The translations under genes were made by a program, and so were the position numbers. Shown piece after piece: positions 51,937 through 62,300 of a stretch of DNA of 64,000 nucleotides (its first letter is position 1; each line of letters starts with the position of its first letter). Below the pieces are notes generated by a model that was given only the letters and a program-made list of their open reading frames with translations, made no database searches and was not told the DNA's origin. The stretch comes from an uncultured Eubacteriales bacterium (GTDB taxonomy: Bacteria > Bacillota > Clostridia > Oscillospirales > CAG-272): contig URAP01000003.1 in NCBI GenBank assembly GCA_900545935.1, forward strand, positions 47,324-111,323. Reading direction: 5' to 3'.

Positions 51937-53669
51937 GAACTCGCCTCCCTCTCGCAGCGGTCTGTGACCTGGGCAGTGGTGACGGCGTATCTCCACAAGC
52001 CGCGCGCCATACGGTTAGCCGCCGTGGTATAGAAATTATTATCGGCAAAGAAGCGCTCGGGCGTATCCTCGGAAATGATTTCTCCGTCAAAGAACAGTGC
52101 GCAGATATCGGCGTTCTCCGCCGCAAATTCGACATCGTGCGTAACGGTGAGCACCGTCATTCCGTCCGCGAGCAGCGAACGGAGTATATCGGACAGCACG
52201 CGCTTTGCACCCGCGTCGAGCCCCTTTGTAGGCTCGTCGAGCAGCAGTATGCGCGGCTCGAGCAGCAGCAGCTTTGCAATGGCGCATTTCTGCTGCTCAC
52301 CGCCGCTCAGATCATACGGATGGCGGTCGAGCAGCGACTCAATTCCTATGCGAGCCGAGATATCCGATATCTTTCTGTCCCTCTCGGCGCTCGGGATCTC
52401 GAGCTGACCGAGTATCTCAAAAAAGTCGGCACGAACGGTGTCGCGAAGAAATACCGTCTGAGGATTCTGCGGCAGCAGTGCGAGATTTCCGCGATAAAGC
52501 GTGTTGCCATGATACGCCTTCAGGGGCTTTCCGGCGACGATCACCTTGCCGCGATACGGCTTTTCAAGTCCCGCTATAACACTGAGCATTGTGGTCTTTC
52601 CGGTGCCGTTTCCGCCGAGCAGGCAGTAATGAATACCACTGGGTACCGACAGCGTACAGCCGCGAAGCACATCCGGCAGGTCGCGTTCGTATCGCTGCCA
52701 TACGCCCCTCAGCTCTATCGCCGCGCCGTTGTACGCGGCAGTGCTTTTCACAGAGCTGTTTTCGTCATTATCTGTCGAGCGCGGTACAAATGAGGGAGGC
52801 TCCGGCTCGTTCGGCGTACCGTGAAATTTCGCCTCGAGCATATCCCTGCCCTCGCGCACGGTAAGCGGGCATTCGCCGCCGACAGAAAGACCGGAGACGG
52901 TTAGAGCCGCATATATGCGCACCGCGCTCGGAAGTCCGAGCAGCATCGGATGATCGGATCTGAGCTCTCCGAGCCGTTCACCTATGCGGCGCGGGCTGTC
53001 ATTGAGCAGCAATCTTCCGTCGTCCATGAGCAGGACTCGGTCTGCTATGGGAAAGACCTCCTCGAGCCGATGCTCGACAAGTATGACCGTAAGACCGAGC
53101 TCGCGGTTCAGTCTGCGCAGAGTTGCGATAAAATCAGCGGCGGCTATAGGATCAAGCTGACCGGTCGGCTCGTCAAGAATAAGGACGCGCGGCTGCATGA
53201 CCATTACCGAGGCAAGATTGAGCAGCTGCTTCTGACCTCCCGACAGCTCGTCGGTGCGGCGGCGAAACCAATCCTGAATGCCGAAATAGCTCGCCATCTC
53301 GCCGACTCTGCGGCGTATAACGGGAGTAGGCAGTCCGAGACTCTCGAGACCGAAAGCAAGCTCGTGCCATACACGGTCGGTGACTATCTGATTATCCGGA
53401 TTCTGAAGCACATAGCCGATCTCGGAGGCGGTGCGGCGCTCATCCAAGCCGTATAGGTCGCTGCCGCAGTATTCGAGTATGCCGCTGCGCTCTCCCGCGG
53501 GTGCGAGCGCGGGCTTAAGCAGCTTGAGCAGAGTTGTTTTTCCGCAGCCGGACTCGCCGCATATCACAACAAATTCTCCCGCAGAGACAGAGAACGATAT
53601 ATCCTGCAGAGCAGGCGTGTCTGTCTCGGGATATGAAAAGCTCAGATCCGAGATATGCAGTATTTCCAT
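51933..53669 (-). CDS. ECF transporter fused double ATPase (EcfA1-EcfA2)
   Basis: Cytoplasmic energising subunit of 578 aa carrying two ABC ATPase domains in one chain. Domain 1 (about 1-235): Walker A GESGCGKT, Q-loop VLQNPDNQIV, signature LSGGQKQ, Walker B LILDEPTGQLD. A linker of about 80 residues is followed by domain 2 (about 320-565): Walker A GGNGTGKT, Q-loop LLPQNPQTVF, signature LSGGEQQK, Walker B LLLDEPTKGLD. In most ECF systems these are two proteins. GGAGG 7 bases before the ATG; overlaps the T-component gene by 28 bases. Confidence 0.93.
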   Translation of the reverse strand: MEILHISDLSFSYPETDTPALQDISFSVSAGEFVVICGESGCGKTTLLKLLKPALAPAGERSGILEYCGSDLYGLDERRTASEIGYVLQNPDNQIVTDRVWHELAFGLESLGLPTPVIRRRVGEMASYFGIQDWFRRRTDELSGGQKQLLNLASVMVMQPRVLILDEPTGQLDPIAAADFIATLRRLNRELGLTVILVEHRLEEVFPIADRVLLMDDGRLLLNDSPRRIGERLGELRSDHPMLLGLPSAVRIYAALTVSGLSVGGECPLTVREGRDMLEAKFHGTPNEPEPPSFVPRSTDNDENSSVKSTAAYNGAAIELRGVWQRYERDLPDVLRGCTLSVPSGIHYCLLGGNGTGKTTMLSVIAGLEKPYRGKVIVAGKPLKAYHGNTLYRGNLALLPQNPQTVFLRDTVRADFFEILGQLEIPSAERDRKISDISARIGIESLLDRHPYDLSGGEQQKCAIAKLLLLEPRILLLDEPTKGLDAGAKRVLSDILRSLLADGMTVLTVTHDVEFAAENADICALFFDGEIISEDTPERFFADNNFYTTAANRMARGLWRYAVTTAQVTDRCEREASS

Positions 53670-54523
53670 ACAAGCGCCTCCTTCACCTCAATAATAAACG
53701 GCAGCAGCGACAGCGCCGCAAACGCAATATAGCTCACAATTGCAAGCGGTGTATGCGGAAGCGGGCTGATGCGCGGGTAAAAATAAAATGTACAATCTCC
53801 CGTGCCTACACCGACGAGCGCGAGTATCAGCAGCGCCGCAGAGCATGCGAGCACCGCACCATCCGAGCGGTAAAAACGAAAGAGCGAAAAACTCGTCCGT
53901 CCCTTGATACCGTAGCCTCGCGCACGCATGGATGCCGCCGTCTCCACCGAATTTTCGAGCGACCACGCGACCATTGCGGTAAAGACGCGCAGCGCGCCTC
54001 GCTGCCGATCGACATAGCCGCGCGAAGAATACAGTCCCATTGCCCTCTGTGCGCGGCTTACTCTGCGGAGCTGCCTGCGGAACAAGGGAATAAAGCGCAG
54101 CGCCATTGACAGTATCAGCGAAAATTTCGGCAGTACTCTGCCGAACAGCCACAGCAGCTTATCGCTCGTCATTATCTCGCCGAGACTGCGGCACCACAGC
54201 ATAACGCCTATTACGGTAACGCCGATAGCCGCGCCGTAGACAAACGCCTCGAGAGTAACGGGATTGCCATTGAGGAAGAAGAGCGGCGTTACGCCGTTAT
54301 GCGAGAACAGCGGATTTGTTATCGCAACGAGCAGGAACATAGAAAGATAAAAAGCGATATTTCCGGGCAGAGCGCGTCTGCCGAGCAGCATTCCGCAGAA
54401 AAGAATACCGCCGAGCAGCGCACTGAGCTGTATTATCGGATTTGTCACGAACATTGCGACGAGCAGCACCGAACAAAAATAGACGAGCAGCACCGTCGGA
54501 TGATATCCGTCAAACGCCTTCAT
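53642..54523 (-). CDS. ECF transporter transmembrane (T) component
   Basis: Membrane coupling protein of 293 aa. It keeps the T-family coupling helices with the Ala-Arg-Gly motifs that contact the ATPases (SMRARGYGIKGRT near the C-terminal third, and RAMGLYSSRGY). Start at 54523 is chosen because AGGAGG lies 6 bases upstream; the ATG at 54529 would touch the ribosome site. It overlaps the DUF4430 gene by 14 bases and the ATPase gene by 28, a compact coupled series. Confidence 0.9.
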   Translation of the reverse strand: MKAFDGYHPTVLLVYFCSVLLVAMFVTNPIIQLSALLGGILFCGMLLGRRALPGNIAFYLSMFLLVAITNPLFSHNGVTPLFFLNGNPVTLEAFVYGAAIGVTVIGVMLWCRSLGEIMTSDKLLWLFGRVLPKFSLILSMALRFIPLFRRQLRRVSRAQRAMGLYSSRGYVDRQRGALRVFTAMVAWSLENSVETAASMRARGYGIKGRTSFSLFRFYRSDGAVLACSAALLILALVGVGTGDCTFYFYPRISPLPHTPLAIVSYIAFAALSLLPFIIEVKEALVWKYCISRI

Positions 54524-55073
54524 TCGCATCCTCCTCTATCCATTCGCAGCCGACGTCGTGCCCGAGATCGCAGGTATATACCCACTCGATGACCTGACCG
54601 TCGCGCAGCTCATACTTCGAGCAGCCGTAATTCGGAAATTCTCCGTCCACCCGATACATCCATCCCGAGAGCGCCCCGCATGAAAATTCATACAGATAAT
54701 GTATTCCCTGAACATAAACGCTGCCGTAGCTGTTTTTATCCGCGCCCTGATACTCCATCTGTATCTTATTGTAGCGCACGGCGCGGTCGAGAATGTCGAA
54801 AACCGTGTCCCCCGGGCGGAGGACATATTCGGTCTGCGCAAGAATAACGCCGTCCGGCGGGACAAATTCCTCCGAGCGGAGCGCGGGATCGAGATCGTCG
54901 TAATTATCAAGGATGGTATCGCAGCGAATGCTGATAGTGACCGTCTCGCTGTCCGGCGTTATGTCGTCGATATGCGTCAGATAATACTCGTCCACCGACT
55001 GAATATTAGTGCCGTTTATCAGCACCGCTATCAGCAGGATTATGCCGAATATCGCGACTATATCCTTTTTCAT
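54510..55073 (-). CDS. Membrane-tethered DUF4430 (transcobalamin C-terminal-like) protein
   Basis: Protein of 187 aa: an N-terminal membrane helix (about 5-22, no cleavage motif, so a signal anchor), then a single DUF4430 domain exposed outside. The domain marks are TVFDILDRAVRYNKIQMEYQ and SGWMYRVDGEFPNYGCSKYELRDGQVIEWVYTCDLGHDVG (cited in part). DUF4430 is homologous to the C-terminal beta domain of transcobalamin and intrinsic factor. The gene overlaps the ECF T gene, so this protein probably delivers ligand to the transporter. GGAGG 8 bases before the ATG; 96 bases from the upstream gene. Confidence 0.88.
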   Translation of the reverse strand: MKKDIVAIFGIILLIAVLINGTNIQSVDEYYLTHIDDITPDSETVTISIRCDTILDNYDDLDPALRSEEFVPPDGVILAQTEYVLRPGDTVFDILDRAVRYNKIQMEYQGADKNSYGSVYVQGIHYLYEFSCGALSGWMYRVDGEFPNYGCSKYELRDGQVIEWVYTCDLGHDVGCEWIEEDANEGV

Positions 55074-55169
55074 GTCCCGCGCCTCCTCTCTCTTTTTTTC
55101 GTTATATCCCGCAGTGCCGCCGACGCAAGGAAAGCATTACCGTCATGTCACAGTCGTAATGTATCGCTA

Positions 55170-57101
55170 TCAAGTATCGCTGTCATTGTACATTGCGGCA
55201 AGCTGCTCCATCTCGGTCTTATGCCTGTTTTTTCGGCGGCGTATCCTGCGCACGAGCAGGACGGCGGTCACTGCGAGAACGACGGCGCATACCGCACCTA
55301 TTATCAGCGCGCGCAGCAGGTTGTCGACCTTGGTTTTCGACTTGACAACATCCTCCCACCGCGCTATCTTGGCTCGGTCATATTCGGAGAGTGCGTTGTA
55401 TCTGTCTACTATCGCATCTATTTTTCCTTTGTCGCCGAGCGACAACTCATCGAACGGATACAGCTGCTCGCGGATATCCTCGTTTATCGAGTCTATCTCG
55501 GCTTGAATCGCGGCTATCTCAGCCTTTGCCGATGTAAGGCGGGCGATGTAGTCCTCTCGACCGTCGAAAGCCTCGCAGCACTCGAGCTTGTCGAGCAGCG
55601 TTGTGACGGTGACATACTGCTCGGTCGTCAGCGGCTGCGGAAGTTCGTCGACCGCCGCACGGTCGGCTGCGGTAAACGACAGAATGACCGTCTCCTCGCC
55701 CCCGTCTCCCTGACTCTCTATGACCTCGGTTGTATCGGCTATCACCGCGATGTCTACCCCCGCAGCTGCCGCCGCATCCGACAGTCGACAGTAGTTATAA
55801 ACATAGCTGCGCTCGCCGTCGGGCAGCGAATAATACTCCCGCATAAGCTCCTCGAGCGCCCCCGCGCTCTCAGCGCCCGTCAGCGCCCCGATGCGTGCCG
55901 AAAGCTCGGATATTCTCTCGCGCAGTGCGCTGCTCTGCTCGGGGCGAAAGTCATAGAGCGTCCGTTCTCCGAGTCCCTGTCTGCGAAGTGCTGCCATCGT
56001 GTACAGCGTCTGCTCGCTCGCCATGGTATTAGATTTATCCGGCAGCGAGGTGGGATTGTCGGAATCAAAGGTATATGAATGAACAAAGCCGCCGTCGGGC
56101 ATTCGATAGCGCAGTATACCGTCAAAGAGCGTGTTTCCGTTCTTAATAAAACGCTCGTCGTTCAGCGGGTCGATACCGAGGCAGCAGAGCGCGACGGTCA
56201 CCTGATCGGTGCTCTCGACATTTTCGGTTCCCCAGCTCATATAGTCGCCGGTGTCGAGCTGCAGCTCGGACAGCCTCTGCACAGCCTCATCCACGACCTC
56301 ACGTACCTTGCAGGTTCGCTCCGAGCCTGTAGCGCGGCGCTTATATGTATAGCTGCGTTCGCTGTTGTAATATGGTGCAAGCGCCTGCAGCGCCATCGCC
56401 GTAATATCCGGATCTGCTGTCTTTCCGCTGAGCGCAAAGCCGCCGTCGGTGAGCTGCGAGCGCAGTATCTCGACGATTATGTCGTCGCGGGTGTAGTACG
56501 CATCCGCGGGAACCTCATATCTCATGCTGTCGAGCGCGATGAGCCCCCATATCCAGCCGTTTATTCCCTGTCTGCCGAGCGGGGTCGCAAGTCCGCGATT
56601 ATATGTTCCGTCAGCAATGAGGTCAATCGGCGCGCCGCTCTCATCGGTGCCGAGTGCACGCGGGTCTCCGCCAGAGGCAAGTACGGAAAGCGCTATGCGA
56701 TGCCACTCGGTAGCCTTTGCCGCGCTGAGCTTGCCCGGGTCGCGGTAGCGCTCCTCGACGCGGTCGCGTATGACCGCGAGATAGCCCGCGTAGTTATCCT
56801 CTACGCCGAGCCGCGAGAGCCCGATTTGATACCAGTCGCCCGGTGTGCTGCCCGCAAGCTCGAGATAGGTCTCGTTTATCAGATATCCGTCGGCGCTCGA
56901 GCCGTTATCGAGCTTTTTCCATTCGATTATGCCGTCGGCAACGGCGGTCACAGCCGCAGCGCGTTCCTCGGGGGTGTCGCCCGCATCGACCTCCGCGGCA
57001 CTGCACAGCGGCAGTGCCGCAGCCGACAGTACGGCGGCCGCAGTGCAAAGCAGCGCCGCCGCGCGGAGGGGGAGGCTTTTTCGAAGCCCGATACAATTCA
57101 T
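55170..57101 (-). CDS. Surface alpha/alpha-toroid protein (transcobalamin alpha-domain-like)
   Basis: Protein of 643 aa: signal peptide (about 1-36), an alpha/alpha-toroid domain of the prenyltransferase/squalene-cyclase/transcobalamin fold (about 60-400; ATEWHRIALSVLASGGDP, QGINGWIWGLIALDS, GGFALSGKTADPDITAMALQALAPYY, ENVESTDQVTVALCCLGIDP, DGGFVHSY; cited in part), a helical region (about 400-580), a transmembrane helix (about 588-608) and a basic then polar tail. Conserved in the related large protein at 59331. No catalytic DxDD motif of terpene cyclases was seen, favouring ligand binding over catalysis. GAGG before the ATG; only 3 bases separate it from the DUF4430 gene upstream. Confidence 0.85.
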   Translation of the reverse strand: MNCIGLRKSLPLRAAALLCTAAAVLSAAALPLCSAAEVDAGDTPEERAAAVTAVADGIIEWKKLDNGSSADGYLINETYLELAGSTPGDWYQIGLSRLGVEDNYAGYLAVIRDRVEERYRDPGKLSAAKATEWHRIALSVLASGGDPRALGTDESGAPIDLIADGTYNRGLATPLGRQGINGWIWGLIALDSMRYEVPADAYYTRDDIIVEILRSQLTDGGFALSGKTADPDITAMALQALAPYYNSERSYTYKRRATGSERTCKVREVVDEAVQRLSELQLDTGDYMSWGTENVESTDQVTVALCCLGIDPLNDERFIKNGNTLFDGILRYRMPDGGFVHSYTFDSDNPTSLPDKSNTMASEQTLYTMAALRRQGLGERTLYDFRPEQSSALRERISELSARIGALTGAESAGALEELMREYYSLPDGERSYVYNYCRLSDAAAAAGVDIAVIADTTEVIESQGDGGEETVILSFTAADRAAVDELPQPLTTEQYVTVTTLLDKLECCEAFDGREDYIARLTSAKAEIAAIQAEIDSINEDIREQLYPFDELSLGDKGKIDAIVDRYNALSEYDRAKIARWEDVVKSKTKVDNLLRALIIGAVCAVVLAVTAVLLVRRIRRRKNRHKTEMEQLAAMYNDSDT

Positions 57102-57104
57102 AGC

Positions 57105-59030
57105 TTAGTCCTCGTTTCGGTCGTTTTCCGTGCTGTCTGCGATTTCGGTGCTGTCAGTGTTTTCGATGTTGTCGGTAGTTTCGGCATTGTCTGCATTGTC
57201 GACGGTGTCTGTGCTCTCGATATATGTATTGTCGGCATTCGCTGCACCGTCGACACTTTTCGCGCCGTCGGCAGCAGAATTATTCTTATGCAGAAGCGCA
57301 AGCGCAGGAGCGAAAACTGTCGCAAGCTTACGACGGAACACCACAGCCGCTACAGCCGCGCACGCAAGAACCGCCGCGACCGACACGCAGACGATTATTA
57401 CGGTATACGAGCCGGACGCGCCGACACTGCCATCCGATGTATCTGCCGCGTCTCCCTTGCCGTCTGCACCGCCGGTGCTGCCGTTTTTATCGGCTTTGCC
57501 GCCGTTCTTGCCGACGGATGCGCCTCCCGACACTGTCTCAAACAGCGAGCCTTCGGTCAGCTCACCCGAGACCGTACCCGAGGCAGCGCCGCTCGCTATA
57601 TTATCGGGTCTGAGCGATTCGGGGAGAGACGCGGATGCCGAGCCGTCGGAGACGGCGGACGAGCCGCCCGCGCCGCCTATCGAGCCCGATATGCCCGTAC
57701 CCTTTCCGCCGCCGATGCCCGATAAGCCTCCGATGCTGCCCGAGATACCTGTGCTGCCCGAACCGCCCATGCCGCTTGTACCGTGGCTCCCTGAGCTGCT
57801 GTTTGAGCCGCTGTTCGAGCCGCCCGTGCCGTGATTACCCGAGCCGCCCGTATTTCCGCCCGTACCGCCGTTTGTACCGCCGTCTGGCGCGGTCGCGGAG
57901 GACGGATTTGCCACCGCATAGCGCAGCGCATCCGACACAGAGCCGACCGTCGACTGCGACGCATCAAGCTGCTCCATTGCCGCAAGCGCCTGAGCGTAAG
58001 CCAATGCCACATTCGTGCGGTCGAGCAGCCCCGACGCACGTGCATCGCATATCGCGCGGGTCAACCCGTCCTTATCGGCAACGCCGAAATACCCGCCCGA
58101 CGGCTGAACATCGACATCGGGTATCTCGGTGCCCATTGCGCCGAAGCCGCCGATATCGGCGCCGTAGCCGAGCGTGAACTGCACGCGGACGACATCGCCG
58201 TCCGAGAGATAGCAGTCGGCAAAGCCGACATTCGGAAAAATATTATTTACGCTGTACATCCATCCCGAGCCGTTGCTGATGACGAACTCGCCGAGGTGCC
58301 CGCGCCAGTTTGCGTAATCGTTCGGGTCGAAGTAGGTCATGGTCGATTCGAGATACGGCGTAAGTACCGACGGAATGCTCGGCTCGATATCCAGCGCGCG
58401 GGGCGCGGAAGGGTTACCGAAGCGGCTATAGCCGTTGTAGCGCGAAGCGCCCTTGGTTCCGTCCGCGATATACGCGAGATAAAAAGAGGAATCGAGTGAT
58501 CCGCCGCAGTAGCTGACAAAGCCGCATTCCGACAGCATGCGCACAAGCTGCGCCGCAGCCGTCTCACCCTCATAGATGGGTACATACATCGGGTAAACTA
58601 TGTAACCGCAGCCGAGAGTAAACGCCTCGACGCTCCACACCGCAGTACCGATAGCCTCACCGTCCGCCGCCCGCCGATAATAGATGGTATAGTTCAGCTC
58701 GCGTCTCCGTCCGCCGTCAGAGGTTGCGGTCACGGTGACCGTGTTTGCGCCCTCTGAGGTAAACACGAGGGTATAGCTCGTTTTTTCGTTATCGTCCCAT
58801 GTCGGCTCGACCTTATCGCCGTTCAGCCGCACGGCCGCTTTTATTTTCTCACCGGAGGCGTTTCTCGCCCAGACATCAAAGTTTTTTTTGCTGCCGCGCT
58901 GAACCGCGCCGTCGACAAGCGTGGTCGTGACGGTGGGTCCCGCCGCCGATACCGGCAGCGCGGCAATTATAAGCAATGTGCAAACAAGCAGCATGCACAG
59001 CAGCGCCGAAAGGCGCCTTTTCGTATTCAT
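57105..59030 (-). CDS. Large surface DUF4430 protein with Gly-rich linker and acidic cytoplasmic tail
   Basis: Protein of 641 aa: signal peptide, an Ig-like region (about 32-120), a DUF4430 domain (about 125-290; SGWMYSVNNIFPNVGFADCY, LSDGDVVRVQFTLGYGADIG), a helical stretch, a long Gly/Ser-rich linker (about 380-460), a transmembrane helix (about 540-563) and a roughly 75-residue cytoplasmic tail made of Asp/Asn/Thr/Glu-rich degenerate repeats (TDNIENTDSTEIADSTEND). Start at 59030 has AGGAG 10 bases upstream; the frame is open 81 bases further but without a signal. Likely the vitamin-binding beta-domain partner of the toroid protein encoded next. The Gly-rich linker would span the wall. Confidence 0.85.
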   Translation of the reverse strand: MNTKRRLSALLCMLLVCTLLIIAALPVSAAGPTVTTTLVDGAVQRGSKKNFDVWARNASGEKIKAAVRLNGDKVEPTWDDNEKTSYTLVFTSEGANTVTVTATSDGGRRRELNYTIYYRRAADGEAIGTAVWSVEAFTLGCGYIVYPMYVPIYEGETAAAQLVRMLSECGFVSYCGGSLDSSFYLAYIADGTKGASRYNGYSRFGNPSAPRALDIEPSIPSVLTPYLESTMTYFDPNDYANWRGHLGEFVISNGSGWMYSVNNIFPNVGFADCYLSDGDVVRVQFTLGYGADIGGFGAMGTEIPDVDVQPSGGYFGVADKDGLTRAICDARASGLLDRTNVALAYAQALAAMEQLDASQSTVGSVSDALRYAVANPSSATAPDGGTNGGTGGNTGGSGNHGTGGSNSGSNSSSGSHGTSGMGGSGSTGISGSIGGLSGIGGGKGTGISGSIGGAGGSSAVSDGSASASLPESLRPDNIASGAASGTVSGELTEGSLFETVSGGASVGKNGGKADKNGSTGGADGKGDAADTSDGSVGASGSYTVIIVCVSVAAVLACAAVAAVVFRRKLATVFAPALALLHKNNSAADGAKSVDGAANADNTYIESTDTVDNADNAETTDNIENTDSTEIADSTENDRNED

Positions 59031-59268
59031 CCGTTTATTCTCCTTTCGGGAAAGCGGAATAATGTATATGGTTTTTCGGGTGTCATGAAGCGATACGGTT
59101 GAGTCTGACATATCCCGCTATGTCCGACAGTTTCTGTCAGTCCTCTACAACATCCGATACCGACAGATATCATCAGATATCGTCATACAGTCCCGACAGC
59201 AGCATGTAGGATTCATCAGATTCCGATAAAAATCCGTCTTTTGAAGCCGCCTGAAAACAGCGAAACAA

Positions 59269-59295
59269 GGAAATGCGGAACAATTCCGCATTTCC
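59269..59295 (-). terminator. Hairpin after the large toroid gene
   Basis: Perfect 12-bp stem ggaaatgcggaa (59269-59280)/ttccgcatttcc (59284-59295), loop caa, followed on the minus strand by ttgtttcgctgtttt. Moderate terminator or partial attenuator between the large protein gene and the DUF4430 gene. The region 59031-59268 shows no gene and no recognisable cobalamin riboswitch. Confidence 0.65.
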
Positions 59296-59330
59296 GTTCG
59301 ATCATACTGTCCGCTGCCCGAAATAATAGA

Positions 59331-62300
59331 TTATTTCTGTTCTTTGCCTTTATACTTTGAGCGATCAAGCACAAATGCTGCGGAAAGCACCGCGCCGAAT
59401 GCGAGTACGGATATCACTGCCATGCTGCGGTCGCTCGTTGCGGGCGATGTGACATTTTCACGTTCGCCGTTCGTGCTGCTGCCGTTCGTAATACCGCTCG
59501 TGCTGCCGTCGGTGCTCGGCTTTGTGTCGCTCGGCTTATTTTCGGGCTTGTTGTCCGTATCGCCACCCGGCTTGTCGTCGGGCTTAGGCTTATTATCCTC
59601 ATCGCGACGAAGCTCTGCGAGCTTATCCTCGGCAGCTGTAAGAACATTATAGTTATTTACAAGCGTCTTTGCCGTGTCGGAAAGCGAATCGTATGCCGCA
59701 CGAATACTCTCGATAAGAGCACCGCTGTCAAGCGTAACATCACCGATAGAAGCGATCGTGTCGGATACCCTTGCAGCGCTCTCCTCATCGTTAAGCACAG
59801 CATCTGTCTTGAGCTCATCGAGCTTAGCCTTAGCATCGACAAGCGCCGCACGTACCGCATCCGCATCGGCTGCGGTTTCAATAGCCGCATTGCCCTCGGT
59901 TATTATAAGCTCGAGCTGTGCACGTTCTATCTCGCGGTAATCCTCGGGAGCCTTGTACTCGCGCAGCTCCTTGATTGCCGTATCCTTTGTCTCACGCAGA
60001 GTCTGCAGAGCAGCAAGTGCCTGTTCTGCCGCAGTCAGCTGCTCAAGCCCGCTCACATGTGCCTTGAGCTCGTCCTCGAGGTTGTCGTATGCGTTTCTTG
60101 CCGCAATTATCGCGTCCGCACTGTCGAGAGTTACCTCGCCGATAGCAGAGATAAGTTCATTAACATTATCTATCTCGTCGGCATCATCGGTAGGCTGCCA
60201 GTAGGTAAGCGGGTAACCGCCGTTTACAAGTCCGTAGCTGTCCGCCTTGAAGCCTGCGCCGAGCAGAGCGAGCAGCTCTCCGGAGCACATGCTCTCACGG
60301 CTCATTGCTGCGGTATCGCCGCTGCCGCTCGAGATGCCCTTGTCGCACTGTGCTGCGTCATAGTAGCACTCGCTGACCGTGCTGCCGCTTGTGAGCAGGC
60401 TGACAATTGCGCCCGCACCGTCAAGAATATTCTCGCCGCCTACGGTTATCGCCCCTGCGTTGTAGCAGCGCGTAACGGTATTACCGTCCTGAATTCTGCC
60501 GGCGATGCCCGCTGCATTGTCCTTTGCGGTAATTGTGCCGAGGTTGTAGCAATCGGATACGGTGGCCGAGACATCGGTTCCGTGACCGCCCGCTGCGAGG
60601 TGACCGACGATACCGCCGACCGCGCCGTCGCGTGCGGTGACGCTACCTATGTTATAGCAACCGCGGATGATGCTCTCGCCGCCGTCACGGACAGTACCGA
60701 CGATACCGCCGCTCCAGCCGCTGCACGTGATGTCCGCGCCGTTCCAGCAGTTGATAATGTCCGCGCCGTCGCTCCATCCGACAATAGCGCCGATGAACGA
60801 AAGCGTCTGCGAGCCTATCTCGCCGCTGCCGATTCCGACATTTGCGATGGTCGCATTCGTACCGGCATAGCCGAACAGTCCGCCCGATGCGGAGGAAAGA
60901 TTGTCGATAACATAGCCCTGACCGTCAAAATATCCGTCAAACTGACGCGATACGGTACGGGCAATAGGAGTCCAGCTATCATAGCCGCTCATGTCGATAT
61001 GAGAGGTAAGCAGAACTGTCTTTCCGGTGAAGGCTTCGCCGGCGTTTACTCTTGCGGCAAACGCAATAAGCTCCTCCGCATTGCTTATCTCAACACCTGC
61101 GCGGAGCGGAGCCTCGTCGCCGAGCACACACTCACCGGAGAGCATCGGATATCCGCTGTTTGCAGTTGCATTATCGTAGATATAATTCTCGCCGACCGCT
61201 GCGGGGTATTCCTCACCCTTCATCACATTCTCGCTGTCTGCTGCGGCGCTGCCGATCACGGTGCCGACAGTATCGCTGCCGTCATCGTCAAAGCTGCCGT
61301 ACGCACCAAGACCTTCGGTCTCAAGGAAGTGAACATTATTAAAGGTTATCTTCGCCTCGCATACGCTGCCGAGTATCGCGCCGGAAGCCGTACCGAGCTT
61401 TATCTGACCTGCGTTATAAGCGTTTGTAACGGAGCTGTCCGCGCCTTCGCCGCTCAGGCGTATCGCGCCGATAATACCGCCGATGCCCCAGCTTGCACTG
61501 CCGCCGACAGAGCCGACATTGTAGCAGGAGTCGATATCGACATGCGCGCCGTTGTCGTGCCAGCGATTTGGTCCAACCTGACCGATAATACCGCCGCCGA
61601 CATACTGTGCGGTGATCGTGCCGTGATTTGAGCAGCGCTCAAGCTTTGCGTATGCACCGTTCTCAAGCTCGCCGATTATACCGCCGACGCCCCACAGACC
61701 GCTCATAGATGCATAGTTATGGCAGTTGCGCACGGTAACGCTTGCATTCGAGCATACCTCACCGGCAATAGCGCCGATAGAATAGACCATATTACTGCCG
61801 AGACTGCCGCTTGCAATCGTAAGGTTTTCGATGACAGCACCGTCGCCGAGCCTGCCGAACAGACCGCATGCGTTGTATGTAGAGCCGCCGATATTCCAGA
61901 TCGAATGGTTTGCACCGTCGAAATGTCCGCGGAAGCCGCCGGTCACATTGTCGGCTATGCCGCGCCAGTCGCCGGTATTCTTCATGTTGATATCCTGCGT
62001 CACCTTGAAGTAAACGCCGGAGGTGTTCATATTCTTATTATAGGTATAGTAACGGAGGTCGACAAGGTCGTCCGCAGTCTTGATAAGATACGGATCCTCC
62101 TCCGTTCCCTCTCCCTCCCAAGGCATGCGCTCGCGCACCTCTACAGTGACGGAGGTGCGGAGGATGCCGTACGTGATGCAGACGGTATCGGTCGTGAGCT
62201 CGAGCTTTGCGGGAGCGGAGAGCTTGTAATCGGTAAGCTCGCGCACGCTGCCGTCGCTGTAAGTCGCAGCCACCTTCATACCCGTCGGGTCAAAGGCATC

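Noticed and set aside
55170..57101. Terpene cyclase or prenyltransferase enzyme
   Set aside because: The fold is shared, but no DxDD or zinc-binding catalytic motif was found, and an export signal, a membrane anchor and a DUF4430/ECF context argue for ligand binding.
57224..58177. Arg-rich plus-strand frames across the Gly-rich linker of the DUF4430 protein
   Set aside because: They are shadows of low-complexity GGN/AGC codons; no start signal and no homology.
59031..59330. Cobalamin riboswitch in front of the DUF4430 gene
   Set aside because: I looked for the B12 box and supporting stems on the minus strand and saw only a terminator-like hairpin and short tcagata-type repeats. The operon promoter may lie beyond the window.
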